From assembly GCA_002700865.1 (NCBI GenBank), contig PAFB01000050.1:1-8926 (forward strand): a stretch of DNA of 8,926 bases, given 5' to 3'. The position numbers and the translations under genes are program-made. Below the pieces are notes generated by a model that was given only the letters and a program-made list of their open reading frames with translations, did not search any database and was not told the origin of the DNA. Shown here one piece after another: positions 1 to 5,563 of this stretch (the stretch's first letter is position 1; each line of letters starts with the position of its first letter). Source of the stretch: Rhodospirillaceae bacterium. Lineage in GTDB: Bacteria > Pseudomonadota > Alphaproteobacteria > UBA7985.

Positions 1-20
1 GCACAAAATAATAAGCGGCG

Positions 21-24
21 AGGA
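21..24 (+). promoter_or_regulatory. ribosome-binding site of the barrel gene
   Basis: AGGA lies 7 bases before ATG 32. It would be only 4 bases before the GTG at 29, so it favours the ATG start. Confidence 0.55.
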
Positions 25-31
25 ACGAGTG

Positions 32-1510
32 ATGATTGTGTCTAATTATTGGACCCGCAGAGTGCGGCTGGTATCTTCCAGTGCGTTGCTCTCGGTAGGC
101 CTTTTGGCCTATGCGTTTACAGCCGGTGCGCAAAGGGGGATCAATTTATCCGCCCCAGCACCCAATGTGGAGCAAGCGGCACCTGACGGTGGCCGTGACA
201 TTCCTAATGGAATTCCTTTTCAAATCTCTGTTGACGGTGTTCCGATCGACGCCTCGTTGGGCACGGCCGAAGATGATCAGCGCGCTGTCGACGTCGCTTT
301 GGATCGCATGGATGTGCACCTGACTTTTGACGGGCTCAAGCTCGACAAGGCAGCAAACATTCAGGCAAACAAGGCGGGCGCGAAGGTTGGTGAGGAAGTC
401 GTCTTTACCCCATACTGGAACTACGGAGCGTTTATTGAGCGCGCCGAAGTCCGGATTTTTGGGAGCGACGATTCCACGGACGGTGAACCCCTGAAAATCA
501 TCCAGCTACCTGCTGGGCGGTCTGTAGGCTGGGAAATCCCAGAAGGGGTGCCGGACGAGCTTAAGTATGTCCTGCGTCTATATAGTAAAGACAACCGCTT
601 CGACGAGACCCGCGCTCATCGGCTCAAAGTCTTCGCCGAAGACCATGGGCAAGAGGACAATCCACCCGTACAGCAAGCCGGCTATGGGCGTAGCTCGCTT
701 GCCATGTCAAATATCGCCTTGGGCGGCGGTACTGTGACGGTGTTTGGTGAGAATGTTCCCGCTGACAGCACGGTTTACGTACTTGGTTTACCGGTTCCAG
801 TGGACAGCGACGGCAAATTTGTCACCGAGCAGGTTTTGCCTGCAGGGTCGCACAACGTCACCATTGCGGTTCTGGACAACAACAAGCGCGGTCTTGAGTT
901 TCAGCGTAACCTCCACATCCCCGACAGCGACTTTTTCTATGTTGCGCTCGGCGACCTGACCGTTGGTTCCTCAGCGGTTTCCGGTCCAACAGAGCTGGTC
1001 GGTGACGACGGCGGCCTGGGTAGTAATTTCTGCACCAACGCTCGCCTGGCCGGTTTCCTGAAAGGCAAAGTCCGCGGCGATATTTACGTCACTGCGCAAG
1101 CAGATACCGGTGAAGCTTCCGTACAGGATATTTTCACCAACCTGCTGGACAAGGATGCTTCGTCCCTGATCGAGCGCATTGATGACGACCGACCTACACG
1201 ACCTTTGGTGACGACTCATCAATTACCGATGAAACGCCATCCCAGGGAAAGTTCTATACCAAGGTGGAAAAGGGCAACAGCCACGTCCTTTGGGGTAACT
1301 TTTCAACCGGAATTACCGGAACCGACTTCGCACAGGTCAATCGTTCTTTGTACGGTGCGCAGCTCAAGTTCCGGTCCGAGCAAGCCAACGCCAAGGGCGA
1401 TGCCTACCTGTCCGTTGATGCCTTTGGCGCGCAACAGGGCACGGTTCGCCACCGCGATGATTTCCGCGGTACAGGCAACTCGGTCTACTTCCTGTCGTAT
1501 CAGGATCTGA
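32..1510 (+). CDS. N-terminal piece of the broken barrel gene: signal peptide and Ig-like region
   Basis: This frame reads genuine protein from ATG 32 to about 1192, then about 105 residues of out-of-frame sequence rich in Arg, Pro and Ser before the stop at 1508-1510. The genuine part holds the signal peptide, a domain with a TPYWNYG motif (about residue 127 on), the Ig-like domain beginning GGTVTVFGENVP, and the conserved lead-in to the barrel, including DIFTNLLDKD and IERIDDDR. As it stands it would give a secreted protein without any barrel, so it would probably be degraded in the periplasm. Base composition and codon use do not differ visibly from the later pieces, so this is not a separate gene. 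Confidence 0.5.
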   Translation: MIVSNYWTRRVRLVSSSALLSVGLLAYAFTAGAQRGINLSAPAPNVEQAAPDGGRDIPNGIPFQISVDGVPIDASLGTAEDDQRAVDVALDRMDVHLTFDGLKLDKAANIQANKAGAKVGEEVVFTPYWNYGAFIERAEVRIFGSDDSTDGEPLKIIQLPAGRSVGWEIPEGVPDELKYVLRLYSKDNRFDETRAHRLKVFAEDHGQEDNPPVQQAGYGRSSLAMSNIALGGGTVTVFGENVPADSTVYVLGLPVPVDSDGKFVTEQVLPAGSHNVTIAVLDNNKRGLEFQRNLHIPDSDFFYVALGDLTVGSSAVSGPTELVGDDGGLGSNFCTNARLAGFLKGKVRGDIYVTAQADTGEASVQDIFTNLLDKDASSLIERIDDDRPTRPLVTTHQLPMKRHPRESSIPRWKRATATSFGVTFQPELPEPTSHRSIVLCTVRSSSSGPSKPTPRAMPTCPLMPLARNRARFATAMISAVQATRSTSCRIRI

Positions 1511-2421
1511 CGGTGGGCGGTGAACGCCTGACTGTCGAGGTTCGCGACCCATTCAACAACATGGTCAAAGAACGCCGTGTCCTCGTCTATGGCGAAGACT
1601 ATGACATCGACTACATCCAGGGCCGGGTAATCCTGTTTGACCCCCTGCCTTCAACCGCTGATGACGGCTTTTTGGTGTCCTATGGCACCGGGACAGCCGG
1701 GGACGAGGTTTATCTGGTCTCCGAGTATGAATACACGCCGCTCGGCGCAGATTTCTCCGACCTGTTCTACGGCGGTCGGGCCTCAGCTTGGATTGGCCAG
1801 AACGTCAATATCGGCGCAACAGCAATCCGTGACCAGCGCGGCTTGATCGACAAGCAAATGCTCGAAGCCGATGCAACGGTCAGCTTTGGCGGGTCCACCT
1901 ATATTCGGGGTGAAGTCGCTCAAACCAATGGTGATCCTTACGTGTCCTTTGGCTCTTTGGATGGCGGTTACTTCGTTAATGAAAACCAGACGCCAGCGGC
2001 GGTTCAGACCCTGATCCCGACCGGTGGCACACTGAACATTGTCGGCGATCTGACCAACCTCGAAGACCTAACCATCACTTTGGTTACCCGCGATCCGACA
2101 ACCGGGCAGCAGACGGGCAGTCAGACGCTGACGGAAAACACGCACTTCACGCTGAACGGCGACACAATCGAACTGATCGGCGTCTATGCCGGATGGAATG
2201 CACAGATTGATGATGCCGCTGAGGCAAGCGAAGTTTCCTCTGCTACTCAAGTCGGTGACGAGGTCGAGCTTCTGGTCAACCCGAACAACGGCTTGCAAGG
2301 CGAGTTGGGCTACCGTCTGGAAGCTTCCGTCGCCGCAAACGACTTCGGGGCTGATTTTGCCGGCAGAGCCACGGGCTACTTTGAGCACAAGGACGCTGGC
2401 TTTGCGGGCAGCGGTTCGTAA
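1264..2421 (+). CDS. middle piece of the broken barrel gene: first barrel half
   Basis: This is the continuation in frame 1. The frame is open from 1186 (a TGA at 1183-1185 closes it upstream). Codons 1195-1263 already read family-like protein (YTTFGDDSSITDE, then GKFYTKVEKGN), so the GTG at 1264 is only a nominal start with no ribosome-binding site. The piece contains HVLWGNF, RSLYGAQLKFRSE, FRGTGNSVYFLSYQDLTVG and VYGEDYDIDYIQGR, followed by beta-strand repeats with an aromatic/hydrophobic alternation and an insert around LIPTGGTLNIVGDLTNLEDL. It ends at TAA 2419-2421 after GFAGSGS, and protein-like sequence resumes at once after the stop (SADDVNQFGGSLSAPLG). Confidence 0.5.
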   Translation: MEKGNSHVLWGNFSTGITGTDFAQVNRSLYGAQLKFRSEQANAKGDAYLSVDAFGAQQGTVRHRDDFRGTGNSVYFLSYQDLTVGGERLTVEVRDPFNNMVKERRVLVYGEDYDIDYIQGRVILFDPLPSTADDGFLVSYGTGTAGDEVYLVSEYEYTPLGADFSDLFYGGRASAWIGQNVNIGATAIRDQRGLIDKQMLEADATVSFGGSTYIRGEVAQTNGDPYVSFGSLDGGYFVNENQTPAAVQTLIPTGGTLNIVGDLTNLEDLTITLVTRDPTTGQQTGSQTLTENTHFTLNGDTIELIGVYAGWNAQIDDAAEASEVSSATQVGDEVELLVNPNNGLQGELGYRLEASVAANDFGADFAGRATGYFEHKDAGFAGSGS

Positions 2422-2466
2422 TCCGCAGATGACGTCAACCAGTTTGGTGGCAGCCTGTCTGCGCCT

Positions 2467-3957
2467 TTGGGTGCGGTCAATTTGTCAGCGCGCTATGATC
2501 AGACCAACAACATCACCCAGGATACGCAGGATCGACGCGTCAATGTCGATGCCAAGCTTTCCTACGACAACATCAGAGCCGGGTTGGGCATCGGGTATTC
2601 CGATGGTCAGGCAGAGGGGGTTCAAACCGCTCAGTCCACGACGCTTGGCGGTGATGTCGGCGCAACCTTTGGCGACTATGCAGCAAAGCTGTTCGGTCAA
2701 TACGACCTGCAGAACGCCAGCGGCGTGAACAAAGGCCGGGTTGGCATCAGTGGTCAGGCTCAAGTCACGGAGAAAATCGCGCTGACCGCCCAGGTTGGTA
2801 CCGACTTTGACAACGGCGGCGAAAGCAACATCGGCGATAACGTGTTCGCGTCGATTGGTACCGATGTAACGGTTAACGACTACATACGCCTGAATGGTGC
2901 TTACGAACTGAGCAACCGAACCAATGTCGGGACGGGTCAGGGACAGTTGGGCGGTACGCTCAACTTTGGCGCCAACGCACGCTTCAACAACGGCGTTAAC
3001 TTTCACCTGAGCGAACGCATTACCCATGCGGGCACCTCTGTGAATGCTCTGCAGCACGCTTTTGGTGTGAACTACGCAATGTCACAGGCCCTGACCTTTG
3101 GGGTCACAGCCGAAGTCGGCCAGGTGCGTGAGGACCAGTACGCTGAGGCAAGCGAGGACAACCCGTTCCTCAACCGCCGTGCAACCACGCTGCGGGCTCA
3201 GTACACACAGGACGGCCTCAGCTTTGGTGGTGTCGGTGAATATCGCTGGGAAGAAAGCTCCAGCGACACCGACGCAGACGGCAACAACGATACCCGTGCG
3301 ACCTACGTGCTCAAGGGCAACGCAGGCGCGAAGATTTCACCCGATTGGCGTCTGACCGCCAATGCAGCCGCGGTATTCTCGGCCTATAACGGCAATTTCG
3401 AGGACGGTAACTTCCTCGAAGCGTCGATTGGTGCGGCTTACCGGCCCATCGATAATGACCGGCTGAACTTGCTGGTCCGCGCAACGTCCCTTTACGACTT
3501 GCCAACCCGGACTCAGGCGGAAACAGCCGAAGAAACCGGCAGCGGTGTAGCCAACTATCGCCAGCGCTCGCTGATCGGTGAGGCCGATGCCATCTATCAG
3601 GTTTCGAAGAACTTCGATGTGGGTGCAAAATACGGTGTGAAGGTCGGTGAAGTGACGTCCTGTCGGTCCTGTAGCGACTGGTATGGCTCGAACATTCACC
3701 TGATCGTGGGACGTGTCGACTGGCACGTTGTCAAGAATTGGGACGCCTTGCTCGAAGGCCGCTTGATGTGGCAGGGCAACGTCGGTAACTCCGGCGAAAG
3801 CGCGACCCGGTACGGTGCCCTCGCGGCGGTCTATCGACACCTTGGAGACAACTTCAAGATCGGTGGTGGTTATAACTTTGGTGCATTTGACGATAACCTG
3901 ACGAACGTTTCGTTCGATAAACAAGGCCTGTTCGTCAACGCAATCGCGAAGTTCTAG
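2467..3957 (+). CDS. C-terminal piece of the broken barrel gene: second barrel half
   Basis: This is the same frame as the middle piece. Homologous-looking sequence starts directly after the TAA at 2422; the first usable start is a TTG at 2467 with no clear ribosome-binding site, so independent translation is unlikely. About 25 short strands alternate with Gly/Asn/Asp-rich turns, for example LSARYDQTNN and the closing FKIGGGYNFGAFDDNLTNVSF. The last residue is Phe (TTC 3952-3954) before TAG. Two cysteines in a CxxC arrangement (codons 3661 and 3670, about residues 1211 and 1214 of the restored protein) lie in a probable loop. They are notable because cysteine is nearly absent from the rest of the protein. 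Confidence 0.55.
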   Translation: MGAVNLSARYDQTNNITQDTQDRRVNVDAKLSYDNIRAGLGIGYSDGQAEGVQTAQSTTLGGDVGATFGDYAAKLFGQYDLQNASGVNKGRVGISGQAQVTEKIALTAQVGTDFDNGGESNIGDNVFASIGTDVTVNDYIRLNGAYELSNRTNVGTGQGQLGGTLNFGANARFNNGVNFHLSERITHAGTSVNALQHAFGVNYAMSQALTFGVTAEVGQVREDQYAEASEDNPFLNRRATTLRAQYTQDGLSFGGVGEYRWEESSSDTDADGNNDTRATYVLKGNAGAKISPDWRLTANAAAVFSAYNGNFEDGNFLEASIGAAYRPIDNDRLNLLVRATSLYDLPTRTQAETAEETGSGVANYRQRSLIGEADAIYQVSKNFDVGAKYGVKVGEVTSCRSCSDWYGSNIHLIVGRVDWHVVKNWDALLEGRLMWQGNVGNSGESATRYGALAAVYRHLGDNFKIGGGYNFGAFDDNLTNVSFDKQGLFVNAIAKF

Positions 3958-3963
3958 CCACCC

Positions 3964-3992
3964 GGTCAGCAACCGCTCGTTCCCTGCTGACC
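3964..3992. repeat. 8-bp inverted repeat just past the barrel gene stop
   Basis: GGTCAGCA (3964-3971) and TGCTGACC (3985-3992) are perfect complements around a 13-base loop, starting 7 bases after the TAG. A second short stem, CCAGG/CCTGG (3991-3995 with 4004-4008), abuts it. There is no T run behind either, so this is not a standard intrinsic terminator. It may act as a 3'-end mRNA stabiliser or pause site (inference). Confidence 0.5.
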
Positions 3993-4086
3993 AGGTCTTG
4001 AAGCCTGGAGCGGGGGTGCCTGCCATCTTGAGTGACGCCCAACACCCAATACCTTGGTCATGGTTGGCGGCTTAGTCCGCCCGCCA

Positions 4087-4109
4087 AACGGTATCCCCGT
4101 TCCTTTTTT
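4087..4109 (+). terminator. possible intrinsic terminator of the barrel gene
   Basis: AACGG (4087-4091) pairs with CCGTT (4097-4101) over a 5-base loop, and two bases later comes a run of six T (4104-4109). The stem is short (5 bp, three of them G-C), so it would be weak. It lies 130 bases past the barrel stop and is the only hairpin-plus-T-run I see in the gap. Confidence 0.4.
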
Positions 4110-4163
4110 ACCCCAGAAAAGACAGCCCCTGCAATGACGGCATTTTTGTCCTAAGGTCAGTCC

Positions 4164-4173
4164 CGCTTAAGCG
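4164..4173. promoter_or_regulatory. perfect 10-bp palindrome, possible operator
   Basis: CGCTTAAGCG is a perfect palindrome 114 bases before the LysE-family start. Its place in the upstream region would suit a dimeric regulator, but no regulator gene is adjacent and a 10-bp palindrome can arise by chance. Confidence 0.2.
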
Positions 4174-4208
4174 CTTCGTCGCGCCTCACAGCCTTCTCGG
4201 CCCCAGAA

Positions 4209-4244
4209 TCACAAGATCGATCACAAGATCGGCCACAAGATCGG
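4209..4244. repeat. tandem 12-bp repeat, three copies
   Basis: The three units are TCACAAGATCGA (4209-4220), TCACAAGATCGG (4221-4232) and CCACAAGATCGG (4233-4244). They differ at only the first and last bases, and each carries a GATC. The array ends 42 bases before the LysE-family start codon and is followed, after CCCC, by a second array with the same 12-bp period but a different sequence. Confidence 0.85.
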
Positions 4245-4248
4245 CCCC

Positions 4249-4284
4249 TTGAAGGACCACTTGAAGGACCACTTGAACGGTAAG
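4249..4284 (+). repeat. second 12-bp tandem repeat, two exact copies and one diverged, running to the LysE-family start
   Basis: TTGAAGGACCAC occurs at 4249-4260 and 4261-4272, then a diverged third unit, TTGAACGGTAAG, at 4273-4284, two bases before ATG 4287. Each exact unit contains AAGGA, a ribosome-binding-site core, but these end 18 and 30 bases before the ATG, which is too far. In the third unit the same position reads AACGG (4276-4280), 6 bases from the ATG, which is ideal spacing with a weakened core. The array therefore covers the translation start region of the gene. Confidence 0.75.
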
Positions 4285-4286
4285 CC

Positions 4287-4895
4287 ATGACTGAGCTGCT
4301 CCTCGTATTCATGACAATGTCTCTGCTGACGGTAACGCCGGGGCCAAATAACCTGCTGTTGGCAGCGTCAGGGGTGCAGCACGGATTTCGGCGCTCGCTG
4401 CCCATGCTGCTCGGGATCGTTCTGGGTTTTCCGCTGCTGGTATTGTGCGTTGGGTTAGGGCTGGGGCCAGCTTTTAGCGCGGTTCCTGCGCTCAAGACCG
4501 TGTTGAAATTTGCGGCATCGGCCTACCTGCTCTATCTGGCCTGGCAGGTCGCCACGACAAAAACCATCGCGACCACAGGCGAGGTCAGCCAACCCATTGA
4601 CTTTTTCAAAATGGCGGGGTTTCAGTGGGTGAACCCTAAAGTCTGGTCCATGGCCATCACTGTAACGTCCAGCGTGATGATTGCCGACACCGCGACAGTC
4701 TGGGGCGACGTCAGGGGCGCTGTCACCGCTGCTCTCATCATCATGGCCACAACCTCGATTTTCAACACGGCCTGGCTAATCGCCGGGGCCTTGCTGCGCG
4801 ACTGGCTGAATGTCGGGCGAAGGATTGTCTGGTTTAACCGTCTGATGGGCGTGGCTTTGGCTGGATTTGTCGCTTCACTGCTGCTTTCGACCTAG
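4287..4895 (+). CDS. LysE/RhtB-family amino-acid exporter
   Basis: This is a 202-residue inner-membrane protein of the usual LysE/RhtB/Rht length. Family marks: hydrophobic N terminus followed by TPGPNNLLL (17-25), a second helix (about 38-60), a third (about 70-88), the GFQWVNPKVW motif (111-120), and further helices at about 120-133, 145-168 and 183-200, giving about six membrane segments. The family exports amino acids such as lysine, homoserine, threonine or cysteine products by proton exchange; the substrate cannot be read from sequence. ATG 4287 fits the family start exactly. The ribosome-binding site is poor and lies in the 12-bp repeat array. No LysR-type regulator lies next to it, as is often the case for LysE. 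The stop TAG at 4893-4895 overlaps the stop of the convergent methyltransferase gene. Confidence 0.9.
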   Translation: MTELLLVFMTMSLLTVTPGPNNLLLAASGVQHGFRRSLPMLLGIVLGFPLLVLCVGLGLGPAFSAVPALKTVLKFAASAYLLYLAWQVATTKTIATTGEVSQPIDFFKMAGFQWVNPKVWSMAITVTSSVMIADTATVWGDVRGAVTAALIIMATTSIFNTAWLIAGALLRDWLNVGRRIVWFNRLMGVALAGFVASLLLST

Positions 4896-5518
4896 AAGCG
4901 CTCCAACACAACGTAGAGGGCGTCGATGTCTTCCTTGGGCAGATAGTCGTTAAACCCGCGATAAATCTCCCTGAACAGCCCGTCATCGAACAGCGCTTCC
5001 AACGCCTCCTCAAAGGGGCGTTCCTCATAGCCCTTACCGTTGATCGAAATCACAGCGCGCGCACCGGCCTTCAGCGGCGGTGCCAAGTGGATCAGATGCT
5101 CCGGCCCAATGACGGACGGTCCAAAAATTCCGCAGCACGTCAGCGCCTCGACACTGCCTGCCTCGATGTCATAAGGCTGAGTCATGTCCAGCTCACCGAG
5201 GTTGCGATAGACACCCAGCTCCCGCGCCTTGGCCAGCATTTCCGGACTGAGGTCCAGACCATCGATGATGGAAAAACCGTGTTCCCGTAGCGCCGTGCCG
5301 AGCATGCCGGTTCCGCATGCCAAATCCAGCACTGGCGTTCCCTTGTCCAGAAACTCCGCGGACAGGTCGGCAATAACTTTGTGCGCGACGTAGCCCATGC
5401 CTTCTGTGGTATCGCTGTCATAGGTATCGGCCCAGCCTGCGTAGAGCTTGCGCGTGCCTTCAACGTCGCTGATGGCGTAAGCCTGATTCTTGTTCGCGGA
5501 GCCTTTGTTCTCAGCCAT
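4892..5518 (-). CDS. class I SAM-dependent methyltransferase, METTL27/WBSCR27-like
   Basis: This is a 208-residue cytoplasmic protein. Residues 26-43 (YAGWADTYDSD and a following GMGY) are the N-terminal signature of the METTL27/WBSCR27-like group. SAM-binding motif I is VLDLACGTG (63-71), with the acidic motif II region at GLDLSPEML (87-95) and a post-motif region around LTCCGIFG (126-133). The fold is therefore a Rossmann-type methyltransferase; the substrate (small molecule or protein) is unknown. The start at 5518 (ATG) is supported by GGAGG at 5532-5528, nine bases upstream. It lies 45 bp after the polA stop on the same strand, so it is probably the second gene of a polA transcript. It ends tail to tail with the exporter, sharing CTAG. 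Confidence 0.85.
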   Translation of the reverse strand: MAENKGSANKNQAYAISDVEGTRKLYAGWADTYDSDTTEGMGYVAHKVIADLSAEFLDKGTPVLDLACGTGMLGTALREHGFSIIDGLDLSPEMLAKARELGVYRNLGELDMTQPYDIEAGSVEALTCCGIFGPSVIGPEHLIHLAPPLKAGARAVISINGKGYEERPFEEALEALFDDGLFREIYRGFNDYLPKEDIDALYVVLERF

Positions 5519-5527
5519 GTCCCCTGC

Positions 5528-5532
5528 CCTCC
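5528..5532 (-). promoter_or_regulatory. ribosome-binding site of the methyltransferase
   Basis: GGAGG reads on the minus strand 9 bases before ATG 5518. It fixes this start and shows the gene can be translated independently of polA. Confidence 0.65.
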
Positions 5533-5545
5533 GTTTGCCCTAAGC

Positions 5546-5561
5546 CGCGCTGTGAGGCGCG
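5546..5561 (-). other. short hairpin in the polA-methyltransferase gap
   Basis: CGCGC (5546-5550) pairs with GCGCG (5557-5561) over a 6-base loop, all G-C, starting 3 bases after the polA stop on the minus strand. No T run follows, so it is unlikely to terminate. It could slow RNA polymerase or protect mRNA (inference). Confidence 0.3.
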
Positions 5562-5563
5562 TG

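Larger units (their letters stand above)
32..3957 (+). pseudogene. giant outer-membrane beta-barrel protein, broken by a frameshift and a stop
   Basis: This is a single gene in three readable pieces, about 1308 residues once one missing base is restored. Order: signal peptide (1-33, twin Arg at 9-10, hydrophobic core, Ala-Gly-Ala cleavage site); acidic periplasmic region; Ig-like beta domain (about 230-300); conserved block running into a long Gly/Asn/Asp-rich region of alternating strands, as in an outer-membrane barrel; terminal Phe, the usual barrel-assembly signal. Motifs such as HVLWGNF (418-424), RSLYGAQ and VYGEDYDIDYIQGR (519-532) match a family of very large, mostly uncharacterised proteobacterial surface proteins as I remember it; I could not search. 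Lesion 1: reading moves from frame 2 to frame 1 around 1186-1195. Lesion 2: TAA at 2419-2421, with the same frame open on both sides. The start is ATG 32 rather than GTG 29 because AGGA at 21-24 lies 7 bases before ATG. Function unknown; perhaps surface structure or adhesion (inference). Confidence 0.8.
3958..4286. other. intergenic region with hairpins and 12-bp repeats, no gene
   Basis: This is 329 bases between the barrel gene and the LysE-family gene. No reading frame here looks like protein on either strand. The minus-strand frame through it is a low-complexity Ser/Gly/Arg/Cys repeat produced by the tandem repeats. From left to right it holds an inverted repeat right after the barrel stop, a hairpin with a T run (possible terminator), a 10-bp palindrome, a 3-copy 12-bp array and a second 12-bp array that reaches the next start. 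I found no convincing -35/-10 promoter pair. Confidence 0.6.

Noticed and set aside
9..14. Tandem TAA TAA as the end of an upstream gene
   Set aside because: Only two codons precede it in the window, so no upstream protein can be supported.
1268..1276. A-rich stretch as a programmed -1 slippery site
   Set aside because: The heptamer register is wrong, and family-like protein is already in the new frame from 1195, upstream of it.
4157..4495. 112-codon minus-strand frame with a Ser-Gly-Pro / Arg-Ser-Cys repeat
   Set aside because: The peptide repeat is just the translation of the 12-bp DNA repeats, and the rest is antisense to the LysE-family gene.
4180..5561. 13-base inverted match, CGCGCCTCACAGC at 4180-4192 and its complement at 5549-5561, flanking exporter and methyltransferase
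   Set aside because: A single 13-base inverted match is roughly what chance gives in a window of this size. There are no target duplications or mobility genes to suggest a cassette.
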